NCBI GenBank assembly: GCA_016081115.2
Contig: CM071930.1
Location: 40,399,335 to 40,463,334, forward strand
Direction: 5' to 3'
Length of the DNA stretch: 64,000 nucleotides
Source of the DNA: Rehmannia glutinosa
Lineage: Eukaryota; Streptophyta; Magnoliopsida; Lamiales; Orobanchaceae
The position numbers and the translations under genes are program-made. The notes under the pieces are model-generated. The model worked only from the letters and a program-made list of their open reading frames with translations. It was not told where the DNA came from and ran no database searches. Shown here piece by piece: positions 12,229-23,490 of the stretch; the first letter of the stretch is position 1, and every line of letters begins with the position of its first letter.

Positions 12229-13019
12229 TCATCTTATCATGCCACCGCTTGGTTCTTTCCTTGTAAATTCGAATTTTCGTGACGCTTCATCCCGAAATTC
12301 TTCCATCCGATTCAAATGGAGCAACCTTTCCTCACCGGCTTTACGAAAATCCAGATTCAATTTCTTTACCGCCCAAAATGCTTTGTGCTCCAATTCTACC
12401 CTGGTAATGGCATGACTTCCCAAATACAAGTTGATATGGAGATGTGCCCAACGGTGTCTTATATGCGCTTCGGTATGCCGCGGGGCATCATCCAATTTTA
12501 ACGCCCAATCCTTTCGGTTGATGTTCACCGTCTTTTCAAGGATTTGTTTGATCTCCCCGTTAGCCACTTCGCTTGTCCGTTGGCTTGTGGATGATATGCC
12601 AATGCGACTTTATGTTTGACCCCATATTTGGCCAACAAGTTGCTCATCAATTTGTTTACAAAATGCGACCCTCCATCACTAATTAAAGCTCTTGGAGTGC
12701 CAAATCTAGTAAAGATGTTTTTCTTAAGGAATCGCATTACAACTTGAGCATCATTTGTTTTAGAAGGAATTGCCTCTACCCAACGGGATACATACTCCAC
12801 AAAGAAGTAGAATATATTGATAACCCGAAGACGATGGAAATGGGCCCATAAAGTCAATCCCCACACATCGAACAACTCCACTTCAATTACGTTGGTCATT
12901 GGCATCTCGTGCTTCCGTGAAATGTTTCCCATTCGGCCGACACTGTCACATTGTTGTACAAACAAATAACGATCATTATATAAAGTGGGCCAATATAGCC
13001 CACTTTGCAATACCTTCAC
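12229..13019 (-). pseudogene. Ty3/Gypsy integrase remnant
   Basis: Two overlapping frames give an integrase core and its C-terminal part. Visible are YVSRWVEAIPSKTNDA, FTRFGTPRALISDGGSHFVN (second catalytic Asp) and YHPQANGQAK. The last block normally has Glu after GQA as the third catalytic residue; here the frame reads Lys. The C-terminal frame continues with NREIKQIL-like text (EIKQILEKTVNINRKDWALK) and VELEHKAFWAVKKLNLDF, as in Athila integrases. A frameshift separates the two frames near 12540, and the zinc-binding region upstream (QQCDSVGRMGNISRKHE) has lost a cysteine. Not functional. Confidence 0.88.
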
Positions 13020-13110
13020 AAGGGTGCGAGTGGGACCAAAATGTCCGCCGGATGGTGAAGAGTGACATCAAGTAGGACTCCCTCCCATTCTTCTTGAGGC
13101 ACGCATCTCC

Positions 13111-14780
13111 TTATGATTTTGTCCGCGCACCTCTTAAAGAGTAGGGGTCATCCCACATGTAGAACTTTACATCATGTAAGATTTTCTTCTTTTGATACGG
13201 TGATAGATCCTGGAGGTAGAACTCCAAATGCCAAGTAGTTGACAAAATCCGCATACCATGGGAACTTTGCCTCAAGCATGAGTAATCTTTCATCGGAAAC
13301 TCCTCTTTATCAATCCCGTACCTTTTTTTTTCTCCTTCTTGATTTTCTAATCGAGACAGATGGTCTGCTACCACGTTCTCGCATCCTTTTCGGTCCTTGA
13401 TTTCCACGTCAAACTCTTGCAACAATAAGATCCATCGAATCAACCTCGGTTTCGCATCCTTCTTGTCAAAGAGGTATTTTATAGCCGCATGGTCGTATGC
13501 ACAATCGTCTTTGTCCCGATCAAGTAAGATCGGAATTTATCGAACGCGAAAACAATCGCCAACATTTCTTTCTCGGTTGTGGTATAATCCTTTGAGCACT
13601 TGTCCAACGTTCGACTTGCATAGTAGATGGATCGGAACAATTTTTCCCTCTTTTGACCAAGAACAGCCCCAACAGCATAGTCGCTTGCATCACACATTAG
13701 CTCAAATGGTTGGCTCCAATCTGGGGCGACGAGTATAGGTGCGGTCACCAATGCTGTCTTCAACATTTCGAACGCCTGCAAACATTCATTGGAAAAAATG
13801 AAAGCAGCATCTTTTTCTAGCAATTGGCTCAAGGGCTTAGAAATTTTAGAAAAGTCACGGATAAACCTTCTGTAAAATCCGGCATGGCCCAAAAAGCTCC
13901 GAATGGCTTTCTCATTTGTGGGAGGTGGTAGCTTCTCAATTGCTACAATCTTTGCCCGATCAACTTCCAAACCTGCAGAAGAGACTCGATGACCAAGTAC
14001 AATGCCATCGCGTACCATAAAATGGCACTTTTCCCAATTTAGTACTAAATTGGTCTCTTCACATCGCTGCAAAACTAGGGAAAGATTGTGAAGACAATTA
14101 TCAAAAGAATCCCCGAACACAGAGAAATCGTCCATAAACACCTCCATAACTTTTTCAATAAGATCGTGAAATATAGCCATCATACAACGTTGGAAAGTGG
14201 CAGGTGCATTACATAAACCAAATGGCATGCGTCGAAATGCAAATGTGCCATACGGACATGTAAATGTTGTTTTCTCTTGGTCTTCCTACGCGCAATCATG
14301 ATTTGATTGTACCCGAATAACCATCTAAAAAGCAATAATAATCATAACCTGCAAGACGATCCAAAGATCATATCGATAAAGGAGAGGGAAAGTGATCTTT
14401 TCGAGTGGCATCATTAAGTTTTCTATAATCAATACATATTCGCCACCCTAACAATTCTAGTAGCAATTTGTTCCTCATTTTCATTTTTTACCACCACACC
14501 CCCCCTTTTTTTTCGCACCACTTGTACAGACTCACCCATGAACTATCGATATCGCGTAAATGATCCCTAGGCATCCAACCATTTCAATACTTCCTTCCTA
14601 ACCACATCTTACATAAAATGGTTTAGCCGTCTTTGGTTTTGCAATCGATGGTTTATAAACATCTTCCATCCGAATTTTATGCATCACAATGGATGGACTT
14701 ATGCCTTTTAAATCGCTTATAGACCAGCCTAGTGCCGACTTATGTTTTCGTAAAACCCTTAACAGTTTATCAAGTTGGGT
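13111..14780 (-). pseudogene. Ty3/Gypsy reverse transcriptase-RNase H remnant
   Basis: The best open frame (14228-13479, 249 codons) begins at MPFGLCNAPATFQRCM and has the catalytic box VFMDDFSVF, then IRSFLGHAGFYRRFIRDFS and the RNase H Asp block CDASDYAVGAVLGQ. It ends with a frameshift after FDKFRSYLIGTKTIVHT. A second frame (13443-13111) continues with MIRWILLLQEFDVEIKDRKG and VVADHLSRL, the RNase H-integrase linker. Upstream (14229-14780) the RT N-terminus is visible only as fragments such as FPLPFIDMIF. Wording is typical of Athila/Tat Gypsy elements. Broken by at least two frameshifts. Confidence 0.92.
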
Positions 14781-15226
14781 AGGAGTGAGAAGAGATGAAA
14801 CGATTACGGATTTGCATTATTTGTCCCTAGGAATGCATATTTGAGGTGTTCGAGTAATTGCTTGAGTTCCGAGGTGGTGTTGATAGCAGATTCGATCTCA
14901 CGCACGGGCTGACCGTGCGTGGGCGCACGGGCGTGCGCTCTTGAGAGTTCCATCGTTACTTGACATCACGCACGGGCGGATCGGTGCGTGGGCGCACGGC
15001 GCCGCGGCGTTCTTGAGAGTTCCATCCTTTTTTCCTTTGCGTTTTGCGCTCTTGCGCTTATTAGGTAGTTCCTGCGATATGATCTAAGGCACAAACATAG
15101 TCGTACAAATCTTGGTTATCAAAATCAAGTACAACACTCGACATTGAGCACGAGTGGGTTAGACCAAATTCCAAATCATCTGTAGAGACAATGTATGATC
15201 AACATAATCCTCAATGCATGAACTAA
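14781..15226 (-). other. Degenerate protease-RT linker with GCACGGG dyads
   Basis: No open frame. Two GCACGGGC...CGTGCG units at about 14900-14935 and 14968-15002 repeat the LTR motif inside the coding part of the element, which may mark an insertion or copying event there. Confidence 0.5.
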
Positions 15227-15735
15227 CTATATCCAAAAATTACAATTCTCTACCGAATCATGAAATTTCATTGCCTTATAAATAGAAAATAAAACATGCT
15301 CATCATTAACACGTAATGTGAGCTCCCCTTCTCGCACATCTATTAAGGTTTTACCCGTTGCTAAGAAAGGACGCCCAAGTATCGCGGAACGCTTGATCTT
15401 CTTCCATATCCAAAACCAAGAAATCCACGGGAATATAAATTTATCAACTTTTACCAAAGACGTCTTCAATAATTCCCCTTGATACGTAAGTGATCGGTCG
15501 GCAAGTTGCAATGTCACCGTAGTTGGTTTCACGCCGCCTAATTCAAGTTTCCCGAAATGGACAAAGGCATCAAGTTAATACTTGCCCCCAAATCACATAA
15601 CGCTTTATTAAAGAAATTACCACCAATAGCACAAGGGATAGTGAAACTCCCCGGATCTTTCAGTTTTTGTGGTAACTTCCTTTGGATAATTGCACTACAT
15701 TCTTCCGTCAAATTCACCGTTTCAAAGCTTGTCAT
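15227..15735 (-). pseudogene. Retroviral-type aspartic protease remnant
   Basis: Frame 15735-15538 contains CAIGGNFFNKALCDLGASIN, whose CDLGASINLMP segment is the protease active-site block with Leu-Gly-Ala after Asp, as in Athila/Tat elements. Frame 15532-15227 continues with KPTTVTLQLADRSLTYQG and ILGRPFLATGKTLIDVREG, the flap and C-terminal half. A frameshift near 15535 separates them. The protease would cleave the Gag-Pol polyprotein. Confidence 0.88.
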
Positions 15736-17460
15736 CTTCCGCTTTTTGACATCACATCTTTAAGAAATTTCGCATAGTTCGGCATTTGTTCTAATGCATC
15801 TGCAAAAGGAATGTTAATGTGCAATTTCTTAAATATATCAAGGAATTTGGCAAATTGATCATCAAGCTTTTTCTTTTGAAATCTTTGAGGAAAGGGAAGA
15901 GATATAGACAACTTAGGTATATTCAAGCTAGATGATGATTTTAGCTTTTCACCCCTGTTTGTTCCGCCTCTTTGTTCTCTTCTTTCCCATTTTCTTCGAT
16001 ACCATCCTTCATCACGGAGTCTCTTGCTCGCCTAGATGCTTCATCCGAAAGTTTCGGATTCCCATTTTCTTTAGGCCCTTCATATTCCGTGCACGCTTCG
16101 TAAACGAATCACCTTGCATTGTTCCTTAGGATTCATTTCCGTGTTACTTGGAAATTGACCCTTTTGATGTTGACCACCCATTATTGTAGCCAATTGACCC
16201 ACTTGAGTCTCCGTGATTCTTTATCGAGCTTGTCATTTGTTGTTCTAATTTATCCATCCGAAGGTCTTGCTTAGCTAGGCGGCTCCTCGTGTCATTCATG
16301 ACAAAGATTAGATTGATTTATGAAAGAGGTGAGTGCATCTTCCAACGACGATTTGCCTTCCCCATTACCGCCTCCACTTGAAGCATTAAAGCCCTGAGGT
16401 TGTAACACATTCTTTGTATTCGCATAGGAGAAATTTTCATGATTTCTCAACCCTGGATGGTAGTGCGTTGGGTTTGAATTATTCCTAAATTGTTGAAATT
16501 CCTGTTATTCACATAATTTACCTCTTCCATCGGATATAAAAGAGCTTCGCTACCCGTGCTCGTGCTTCCTCGCCTCTTCGTAAATACATTCAATTGAGTT
16601 GTCAAAGCCGCTACTTGTGCCGACAATGTTTTGATAGGTCGAATCGAGATTTCGCTACTCGTTGTACATTGGATCTTTCAGATGGCCATTGGTAATCGTT
16701 CATGGCCATTTCCTCAAGAAGATTTAAGGCATCTTGTGGAAACCTTGCCAACAATGCTCCTCCCGCGGCATCTACAAATGCTCTAGTCCGTCATCCATTA
16801 AACCATTGTAGAAGAAACATAATCTGTGATCCTCCGGAAACCCATGTTGCGGACATCTACGTAATAAATCCCGAAACCTTTCCCAAGCCTCGTACAAAGG
16901 CTCGAGTCGAATCGTCGGAATTGAGTGATCTCGCTTTTGAGCCGCAAAGTTTTGCTCGGTGGAAAGAATTTGAACAAAAACTTTTGGCTCGATTCGTCCC
17001 ATGTGCTTACACGCCTTGCGTCAAAGTACCCAACCAATTTCTCGCCTTATCCCGTAAAGAGAATGGGAACAGGCGCATTCTTATGGCGTCATCCGAGACT
17101 CGTTCATCTTGATCGTATTGCATATTTGGATAAAATGGGCAAGGTGAGAGTTAGGATCTTCTCGTTGCAAACCCCCAACCGATTTTGTTGCACCATATTG
17201 ATTAGTGCCGGTTTGAGCTCGAAGTTGTTGGCATTGATGGGAATATGGGCAATACCACCGTAATTACGATTCATTTGTGGTCGAAAGTAATCACGAATGG
17301 CTTCTTTGTTGAACCGGTATCGAACTCGTTTCCACCATTGTTTGGCGGTATTGGTAACTCATTCAAATCCCCCATTATCGGATTGTGTTGTCTTTCACGT
17401 CTAGTGGTAGCACCGATTCTCCTCGCGAAAGCCTCAACTTCCTGGTATGAGCGGTATTAA
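15736..17460 (-). pseudogene. Athila-like gag remnant
   Basis: Several minus-strand frames carry Gag text. Near 17002-16772 are QKRDHSIPTIRLEPLYEAWE and FRDLLRRCPQHGFPEDHRLC, the core of the Pfam retrotransposon gag domain. Upstream (17400-17100) are decayed pieces of the N-terminus. Downstream (15926-15732) FAKFLDIFKKLHINIPFADA and LEQMPNYAKFLKDVMS form the gag C-terminal segment before the protease. Between 16700 and 16000 the frames are scrambled. Gag would form the particle that packages element RNA. Confidence 0.85.
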
Positions 17461-17655
17461 GTCCCCCGCTTGGAGCGCGTGTTCATACACTACCTGAACC
17501 AAACTAGAAGAAACAAGTCAAATAATGTGGAATTCAAGTCACACAAAAAAAAAACAAAATAAATAATAAAGAAAAATGTCTAAATTAAGAATAATTCTAT
17601 CTATCGCAATATTAGCACCAAAAATTGTATTAGTCTCAAAACGGCGCCAAAAACT
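17461..17655 (-). other. Leader with primer binding site of the Athila-like element
   Basis: In element sense the LTR ends GGCGAACA. It is followed three bases later by TTTTGGCGCCGTTTTGAG, which resembles the TGGCGCCGTTG primer site of Athila/Tat elements (tRNA-Asp type). The match decays after CCGTT. Confidence 0.7.
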
Positions 17656-19247
17656 TGTTCGCCTTTAAATTTTAGCTTCACCGCAAGTGTACGGTGTAGT
17701 TTATAGAATAGGGTAGCAAGGTCGTATCCACGGAGACTAATAAATTAATATGCTAAGTATTGAACCAAGATAGTCTTATTTTTATTTAGACGATCGAAAT
17801 TTGATGATTGTTGTATTGAGATTAAGACAATTTAAATCACTAAAACACAAGATTGAGATAATACAAATGATAGAAGTATCAAGATAATGGAATGGATTTC
17901 CGAGTTAAGGTTTCGATTAATAATCCTCTTGTTGTCCGATTAAATCAAAGCTAAGGTTATTATCAATATTCCTATAAGACGATCACAAAACTATTTTATC
18001 CTCTCTCTCGAGATGCATATAAAATGTAGATTGAAATACTTATGCTAGCATCTCTACTCAACATGAAGCATTCAACTCCCAAAAGTTTAAAAGATCAAAT
18101 ATCCTCACAAATATTTACAAACCTCTCGATTCATGCAAATATTTGTGTCGAGTATTCAAGATCTAATATTGAAACTCATCTCTCGAATTATGAATCAATA
18201 TATCAAACAAGTTAAATCATTGATCAAGTGATAAAACAAGAATAAGCTCAAAATACTCAAATAGGCTTTAAGATAATAACTTCAACTAAGATTAAAACAT
18301 CCAACAAGAGTTCATTAATCTACTTCCAAAACCCGGAAATCTCAAGAGTTTAGCTACACATGATTTCTAAACAAGTCATAAACAAATTGTTCAAAGCCAT
18401 TACAACTAAAATGAAAGATTGAAACTAAAAGAGAAGCAAAAAAACTTAGGAAAGTCGACAATCTCTCGATATATCTCCGTTCCTTAAGCTCCGATGCAAC
18501 CCGATTGTCTCCTTGATGTCTTCTTCCAAGAATAGACCCTTGTCTTGTGTTGTAGATCCCAAAATATGTCCGATTCCCCTTGTGTGCGCCCCAAAAAGCC
18601 TTTTTATACTCCCCATCATGTTTAGGGCTTAATGCAAATAGACATGGGATTCAGTAGACGCACGGTCGTGCGCCCACGCACGGGTTACCCGTGCGCCACC
18701 CTCGCTGAATACCCCAACTCTCTGTAGGGCGCACGGGTGGTGCGTCGGAGCACGGCCTACCCGTGCGCCACTCCTGGAAGATATCCCGACTCTCTAGGGC
18801 GCACGGGTGGTGCGTCGAGCACGGCCTACCCGTGCGCCACTCCGTGATATCCTCGACTCTCTCGTAGGGCGCACGGGTGGTGCGTCGAGCACGGCCTGCC
18901 CGTGCGCCATGTCGCGCCTTCTTCAATCAACCTTATACAGGTGCACGGGTGGTGTCTTGAGGCACGCCCAACCCGTGTGCCCCCCTGTTTCTTCCGTGAA
19001 CGCTCAACTTTCGCTCTTTTAGGCTTCACGTTTCGTATATCCACTCAATTCTCCGCGTTTCTACTTTGCTTTCCTCATATCTTATTCAATTAGGTTCAAA
19101 TATCATGAAATTCCTACAAAATAAGCAAAGTGTAATATCTTTTCCACAAAGAGTGAATATGTAACGTTTAACGCGAGTATATGCATGTTTACTTATCATT
19201 ATAGCTCGAAATACGCATCAAAACACATGCAAAATTCACGCTTATCA
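17656..19247 (-). repeat. 5' LTR of the Athila-like element (complete)
   Basis: 1,592 bp, beginning TGATAAGCG and ending GGCGAACA in element sense. It matches 6575-8123 throughout. The complete inner end is confirmed by the independent LTR ending GGCGAACA at 25380. Confidence 0.9.
18655..18985 (-). repeat. GC-rich hairpin array in the 5' LTR
   Basis: Counterpart of 7527-7860, with the same five-unit layout and GCACGGGT/ACCCGTGC arms. Several units differ from the other LTR by one- to three-base indels in G runs. Confidence 0.82.
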
Positions 19248-19253
19248 CTCTCC

Positions 19254-19262
19254 TATAAATAG
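19254..19262 (+). promoter_or_regulatory. TATA box of the element A/B LTR family
   Basis: TATAAATAG is conserved in the other copies (23275-23283 on +; reverse complement near 49712 and 55658). It should set LTR transcription start about 30 bp downstream. Confidence 0.75.
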
Positions 19263-19530
19263 AGGCTTCATTCAAGCAACAAGATACAACACAACATACA
19301 AGCAAAGAGCATACAAAAACACTTACAAATCTTGTTGTATTTTAGCCTAAGTACTTTCAATTGCACACTCTTGAGGTCTAGGCTTTAGATTCTTGATTAC
19401 ACTTGCACTCATTATTTGTATTGGTATTATAGAGTTGTAATCTTGATTTTGGTCATCATTCAACACAAGACATCCTTGTGAGTATTCTTGTGGAAGGAAT
19501 ACACTTGGGTGATCTAGGTGATAGGTGCAA

Positions 19531-19693
19531 GAAGATTGTGGTGATCTTCTTATTGAGGTGTTGAAGAATTTGGTATTCTTCAAGGTTGAAGATTGTGGTA
19601 ATCTTCACAAGGTGCCGTTGGAGATTGTGTTAATCTTCAAGAGAGATTGTGGTAATCTCAAAGTTGGTGTTGAAGAAGAGTGTGGTGCTCTTC
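19531..19693 (+). repeat. Array of short palindromic units with co-varying arms in the LTR
   Basis: Six imperfect hairpins around a GTGGT-like loop: GAAGATTGTGGTGATCTTC (19531-19549), GAAGAATTTGGTATTCTTC (19563-19581), GAAGATTGTGGTAATCTTC (19588-19606), a degraded unit at 19621-19637, GAGATTGTGGTAATCTC (19643-19659) and GAAGAGTGTGGTGCTCTTC (19675-19693). Arm changes are mirrored on both sides. The array lies downstream of the TATA box, so it is in the transcript. Confidence 0.85.
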
Positions 19694-19955
19694 AAGGTGA
19701 TGTTGTAAGGTGTTGTATTAATTTTGGTAATTAATAAAATCTTTTTTTCTTTTTGAAATCCATCCCGGATATACTGAGGTGGTAGAGGATTAGGCCCTAG
19801 GTGGGTTGAACCTCTATAAATCGACGCGTGTTGTTTACTTCCCGCACTTTTATTATTGTTGTGGCTTATTTGATTCGAAAAAGAGGGCATAATCAAGAAA
19901 ATGGAGATAATCTATTCACCCCCTCTATATTATCGTAGCCGCTTGGACTTACAAG

Positions 19956-19969
19956 TGGTATCAGAGACA
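19956..19969 (+). other. Primer binding site of element A
   Basis: TGGTATCAGAGACA matches the canonical plant Copia site TGGTATCAGAGC (initiator Met tRNA 3' end) for its first 11 bases, directly after the LTR. Confidence 0.85.
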
Positions 19970-19984
19970 AACTCTTTGGTAAGC

Positions 19985-21294
19985 TCGTTCCACATCGCGA
20001 GTAAAGAGAAACGATCACCGGCTACGAATGAAGTCTACCTTACCGGCGCCTCCACCACCAAGCCACCACGATTTGATTCCAAAAATTATACATTTTGGAA
20101 AGAAAGAATGGAATGTTATCTACAAGGTTGCGGGTTCGATATTTGGAACACGGTCATAAATGAAGAATCCATTACGATGATGGACACACCACACACCTCC
20201 AAAGACCTCAAAGAGCTCAATGAGGAAGAGAAGAAAATCATCTCCTTAAATGGTAAAGCTCTTAATATTTTGTATTGTTCACTTACCATTTTGGAATATG
20301 ATCATCTTGTAGGAATTAAATCGGCTCATGAAGTATGGTAAAATTGGAATATGCAAATGAAAGGAGTCACTCAAAAGCATCTACTTCTCAAAGGGATACA
20401 ACAACTTGGGATGAGCTTCCTACAACTTCCGACGACGATGAAAATGAACGTTGTCTTATGGGCTTCGAAGAGAACGAGGTATGTAAACCTTCTACTTCCT
20501 ATGATTGTGAATTACATAATGATTATAGTGATTTACAAAATGATTATGATGATCTTCAAAATGACTTCCAAAGCCTACTTGTTAAATACAAAATTTTGAA
20601 AAAGGAATTCAATGTTTTGAAAAATGATAAGGATAGTTTATTCACTTCTTATGAATCATTATCATGTGCTCACACCACCACTTTTGATAAGGTTAGAAAT
20701 CTTGAGAAAGAAAATAGTACTCTTGTTGAGGATATTAATTACATGAAAAAGGATTTATCAAAATTCAACTTGAGTACCAATAAAATGTCCAATATTGTTA
20801 ATATTCATAATTGTGATAAAGGGTTTGATCATAAGCCAAATGTTGTTAATCATATGAAAAATAGTCAAGTCTCTAAGCATGTTGGTCATTACACTTCTAG
20901 AATTATTACATGCTTCTATTGTGGTAAGAAGGGTCATACGGTAAGTACTTGTCGGGCTAGAAATAGCTCTAATTATTGCTGGAGACCTAAAAGTCTCAAA
21001 GCTAATCCCAAAGGACCCAAACACTTGAGGGTACCACAAAACGATGTTATATTAGGTACCCGGCGGAATAATATTCAAGGAAACTTCATGACGCCAAAGA
21101 GACATCAAATGACCGTCTCATTCAATCATAGAAGAAGACATCACCACAATGAATTTCCAAGAGAAAGACACTATCAACAATGGGAAGGACACAATCCTTG
21201 GAAATGGAGCAATAGGAAGAGCTATAATCAACAAGATGATTTTCAAAAGGGAAGATATCATCAACAATGGGAACGACACAACCCATGGAAATGA
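19985..21294 (+). pseudogene. Sirevirus-like gag with internal deletion (element A)
   Basis: The first frame (to 20341) has PRFDSKNYTFWKERMECYLQ and ends ...KSAHEVW followed by TAA. A second, overlapping frame (20335-21294) resumes with LEYANERSHSKASTSQRD, so the middle of a Copia gag (UBN2 region) is missing. It then has an acidic, coiled-coil-prone stretch (NDYSDLQNDYDDLQNDF), a CCHC zinc knuckle CFYCGKKGHTVSTC, and a C-terminal repeat (QQWEGHNPWK, QQWERHNPWK). Element B shows the same junction, so the deletion is ancestral. If frame 2 were translated alone it would give an RNA-binding Gag C-terminus. There is no pol after it. Confidence 0.85.
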
Positions 21295-22202
21295 CGTAAT
21301 TGGTAAACTGTATCTCCCTATTTAAATATGCATTTTATTTTGTTATTATGCATGTTTTTATTTGTGCCTATATTTTCAAAATGAGTTTTCAAATATTTTT
21401 TTAAATTAAGGTCTTCAATATATATTTGTGTTTTTAAAATATTTTGAAAAAGAAGACCTTGCATGATGTTTTTTTAAAACTCGTGTGTATTTTAAATGAC
21501 TTGTATGTTCATTATCTCTTATGGACTTATAATGCATAATATATTTGTGATATCTTTTATTGCCTTAGCCTACACTTCTATTTGATATGTTTTTGGGCAA
21601 CATTTATTCTAAGAATTGTGTAGGACTTATATATCTTCATCAATAGTTATCTACTCATTATTTGACAAGAGAGACATAAGCTATCGAGGTACGTTCATTA
21701 TTGGTATTCATCTTATAGACTCGATATATATGTGTCATATGCCTATGTGCTTGCATTTCAAGATATTTCATAGTATTTCACATAAGTGCCATTAAGAGGA
21801 TTTTCCGATTTTTGAAAGGCACTATTCTATAAAGCTTGTTTTATCCGAGACTTGTAAAAGATTATATTTTATTTTGATAAAACATTTTATTTTCTCATTA
21901 TATCAAAATTATGCATTTGATTGCTCATATTCATTCTTGTCAAAACTCTTGTTCAAATGCTTCTTTCAAATGAGGTCTCAACTATATGCTCTTGGATTTT
22001 CAAATTTCAAAAGAGACCTTATATTGTTTCCTATAAGCTCATTTGAACTTACATGTTCTATGTAACCTTGGATGATTTGTTTGAAAGCATAGTATGTGTT
22101 ACTTGTTATTGTATCTCTATTATTCGATATTACTATGCTCGTGTGCAAGATATCTTGTTAAGATTTTGCAGATATTTTTTGATATCTTGGAACAAGTTTG
22201 AT
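21295..22202 (+). other. Noncoding spacer after gag in element A
   Basis: AT-rich, no sustained ORF. It aligns by eye with 53040-53480 of element B in reverse (shared AAGAAGACCTTGCATG and AGAATTGTGTAGGA), so it is a conserved part of this family rather than random filler. Confidence 0.65.
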
Positions 22203-22660
22203 GACCAAGGGGAGATTAGTAGCTCAAAGGTAATGTCAAGAAGAAGATGTTTTCTAAGTTGATGCAAGGTGAACTTGAGATGAGCATAATGAGGGAGCTC
22301 ATATTTCTTCATTGGAATTCAAGTTAAACAATGAGGTGATTATATTTCACATTCAAAGTATACAATAGAACCTTTGAAGAAGTTAGGCATTGAAGAAGGA
22401 AGAACCATCTCAACCTCTATGGCTACCAATGTAAAATTGACAAAAGTTGAGGAAGGCATATTGACAAGCAACTTCGAGGTATGTTTATCTACATTTATTA
22501 CTTCTTTAGACTTGACATTTTCTATGCCTTATGTCTATATGCTCGACTTCAAAACTATCCCATCGAATCTCATTAAAGTGCCGTTAAAAGAAATTTTTAA
22601 ATATTTGAAAGGCACTTCTTCTTATGACTTGTATATCCAAAATTTTAAAACGTCCATATT
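22203..22660 (+). pseudogene. Copia RT/RNase H scrap in element A
   Basis: Short frames read LMQGELEMSIM, KLGIEEGRTISTSMATNVK, VEEGILTSNFE and KEIFKYLKGTSSYDLY. These correspond to the RT C-terminal region of Copia pol (compare 420-780 of this window). Frameshifted and lacking both the YVDD box and RNase H. Confidence 0.8.
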
Positions 22661-22899
22661 TTTCGGGATAACAAGTCCGGTGGTTATAATTTTTTCAAAA
22701 TATGGTACGTCATAATCGAACTAAACATATTGAAATTCGATATTTTTAAGGGATTGCGTTTCTAAAATCAAAAATTTGAGATGTGTTTAATTCCGTCTCA
22801 AAGATAACTCGCGGACATTTGTTTTAAATCATTAACCGCCGAGTCTCTTACCTCATTTCGAGCTTGATTATGATATAATGTATATTGAATGAGGTTGAG

Positions 22900-23490
22900 T
22901 TTTGAAACAGAAAATGGGACGGAATGGAAAACAAGGAGGGCGACCGGTACCTGAACATTGGTTTCAAGTTCATAACTCTCTGTTTCGATTTTTTGGCACC
23001 CCCGGCCGCTCAGCATACGGGTCGACCGGTCGGACCCCCCGTCGACCTGTCCCCCAGTGTAAAATTCGCAGAGAACTAATTTCAAACTTATCTCTGCGCG
23101 ACCGGTCGCACCCCTGTGTATCAGCAAACTATCCGTTGCATTTTCAGACAGCTTTTCCCTAATTTGTGGGATTGATTTCTAATAGCTAAAATTTTGATTT
23201 TAAATGATTTGTTTTTGCAGAAAATCACTCCCCAAGGAGGAGCCTATGTATGGAAGTCAAGCCAAGACCTCTCCTATAAATAGAGGCTTCATTCAAGCAA
23301 TAAGATACAACACAACATACAAGCAAAGAGCATACAAGCAAACACTTTCAAATCTTATTGACGCGTGTTGTTTACTTCCCGCACCTTTATTATTGTTGTG
23401 GCTTATTTGATTCGAAAAAGAGGGCATAATCGAGAAAATGCAGATAATCTATTCACCCCCCTTCTAGATTATCGTAGCCGCTTGGACTTA
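22900..23490 (+). repeat. 3' LTR of element A, internally deleted
   Basis: U3 carries GACCGGTC palindromes (22941, 23024, 23098). A TATA box lies at 23275 and the end is TCGTAGCCGCTTGGACTTA. Compared with 19248-19954 it lacks about 460 bp, including the whole hairpin array. The upstream boundary is uncertain by a few hundred bp. Confidence 0.7.

Larger units (their letters stand above)
6575..19247 (-). mobile_element. Athila-like Ty3/Gypsy LTR retrotransposon, near full length
   Basis: Two long direct repeats (6575-8123 and 17656-19247) flank gag, protease, RT-RNase H and integrase remnants, all read on the minus strand in Gypsy order. An extra ORF lies between integrase and the 3' LTR. A G-rich polypurine tract adjoins the left repeat and a tRNA-like primer site adjoins the right one, fixing the orientation. 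The 3' LTR + 3' ORF layout and the gag/RT wording are those of the Athila group. The left LTR lacks about 47 bp at its outer end. The flanks TGCCA and CTCTC do not form a target duplication. All coding regions are interrupted. Confidence 0.92.
19248..19954 (+). repeat. Partial 5' LTR (R-U5 part) of element A
   Basis: Matches both LTRs of element B in reverse orientation, from CTCCTATAAATAGAGG to the end CGCTTGGACTTACAA. All U3 sequence is missing. Confidence 0.88.
19248..23490 (+). mobile_element. Element A: non-autonomous Sirevirus-like Copia element
   Basis: The 5' LTR is present only from its TATA box (19254) to 19954. A tRNA-iMet-type primer site, a gag with an internal deletion, ~0.9 kb of noncoding sequence, a scrap of RT and a 3' LTR with a ~460-bp internal deletion follow. 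Protease, integrase and most of RT are missing. Gag and LTR sequence match element B at 49003-56433 on the other strand. The left end is truncated at the Athila junction. Confidence 0.85.
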
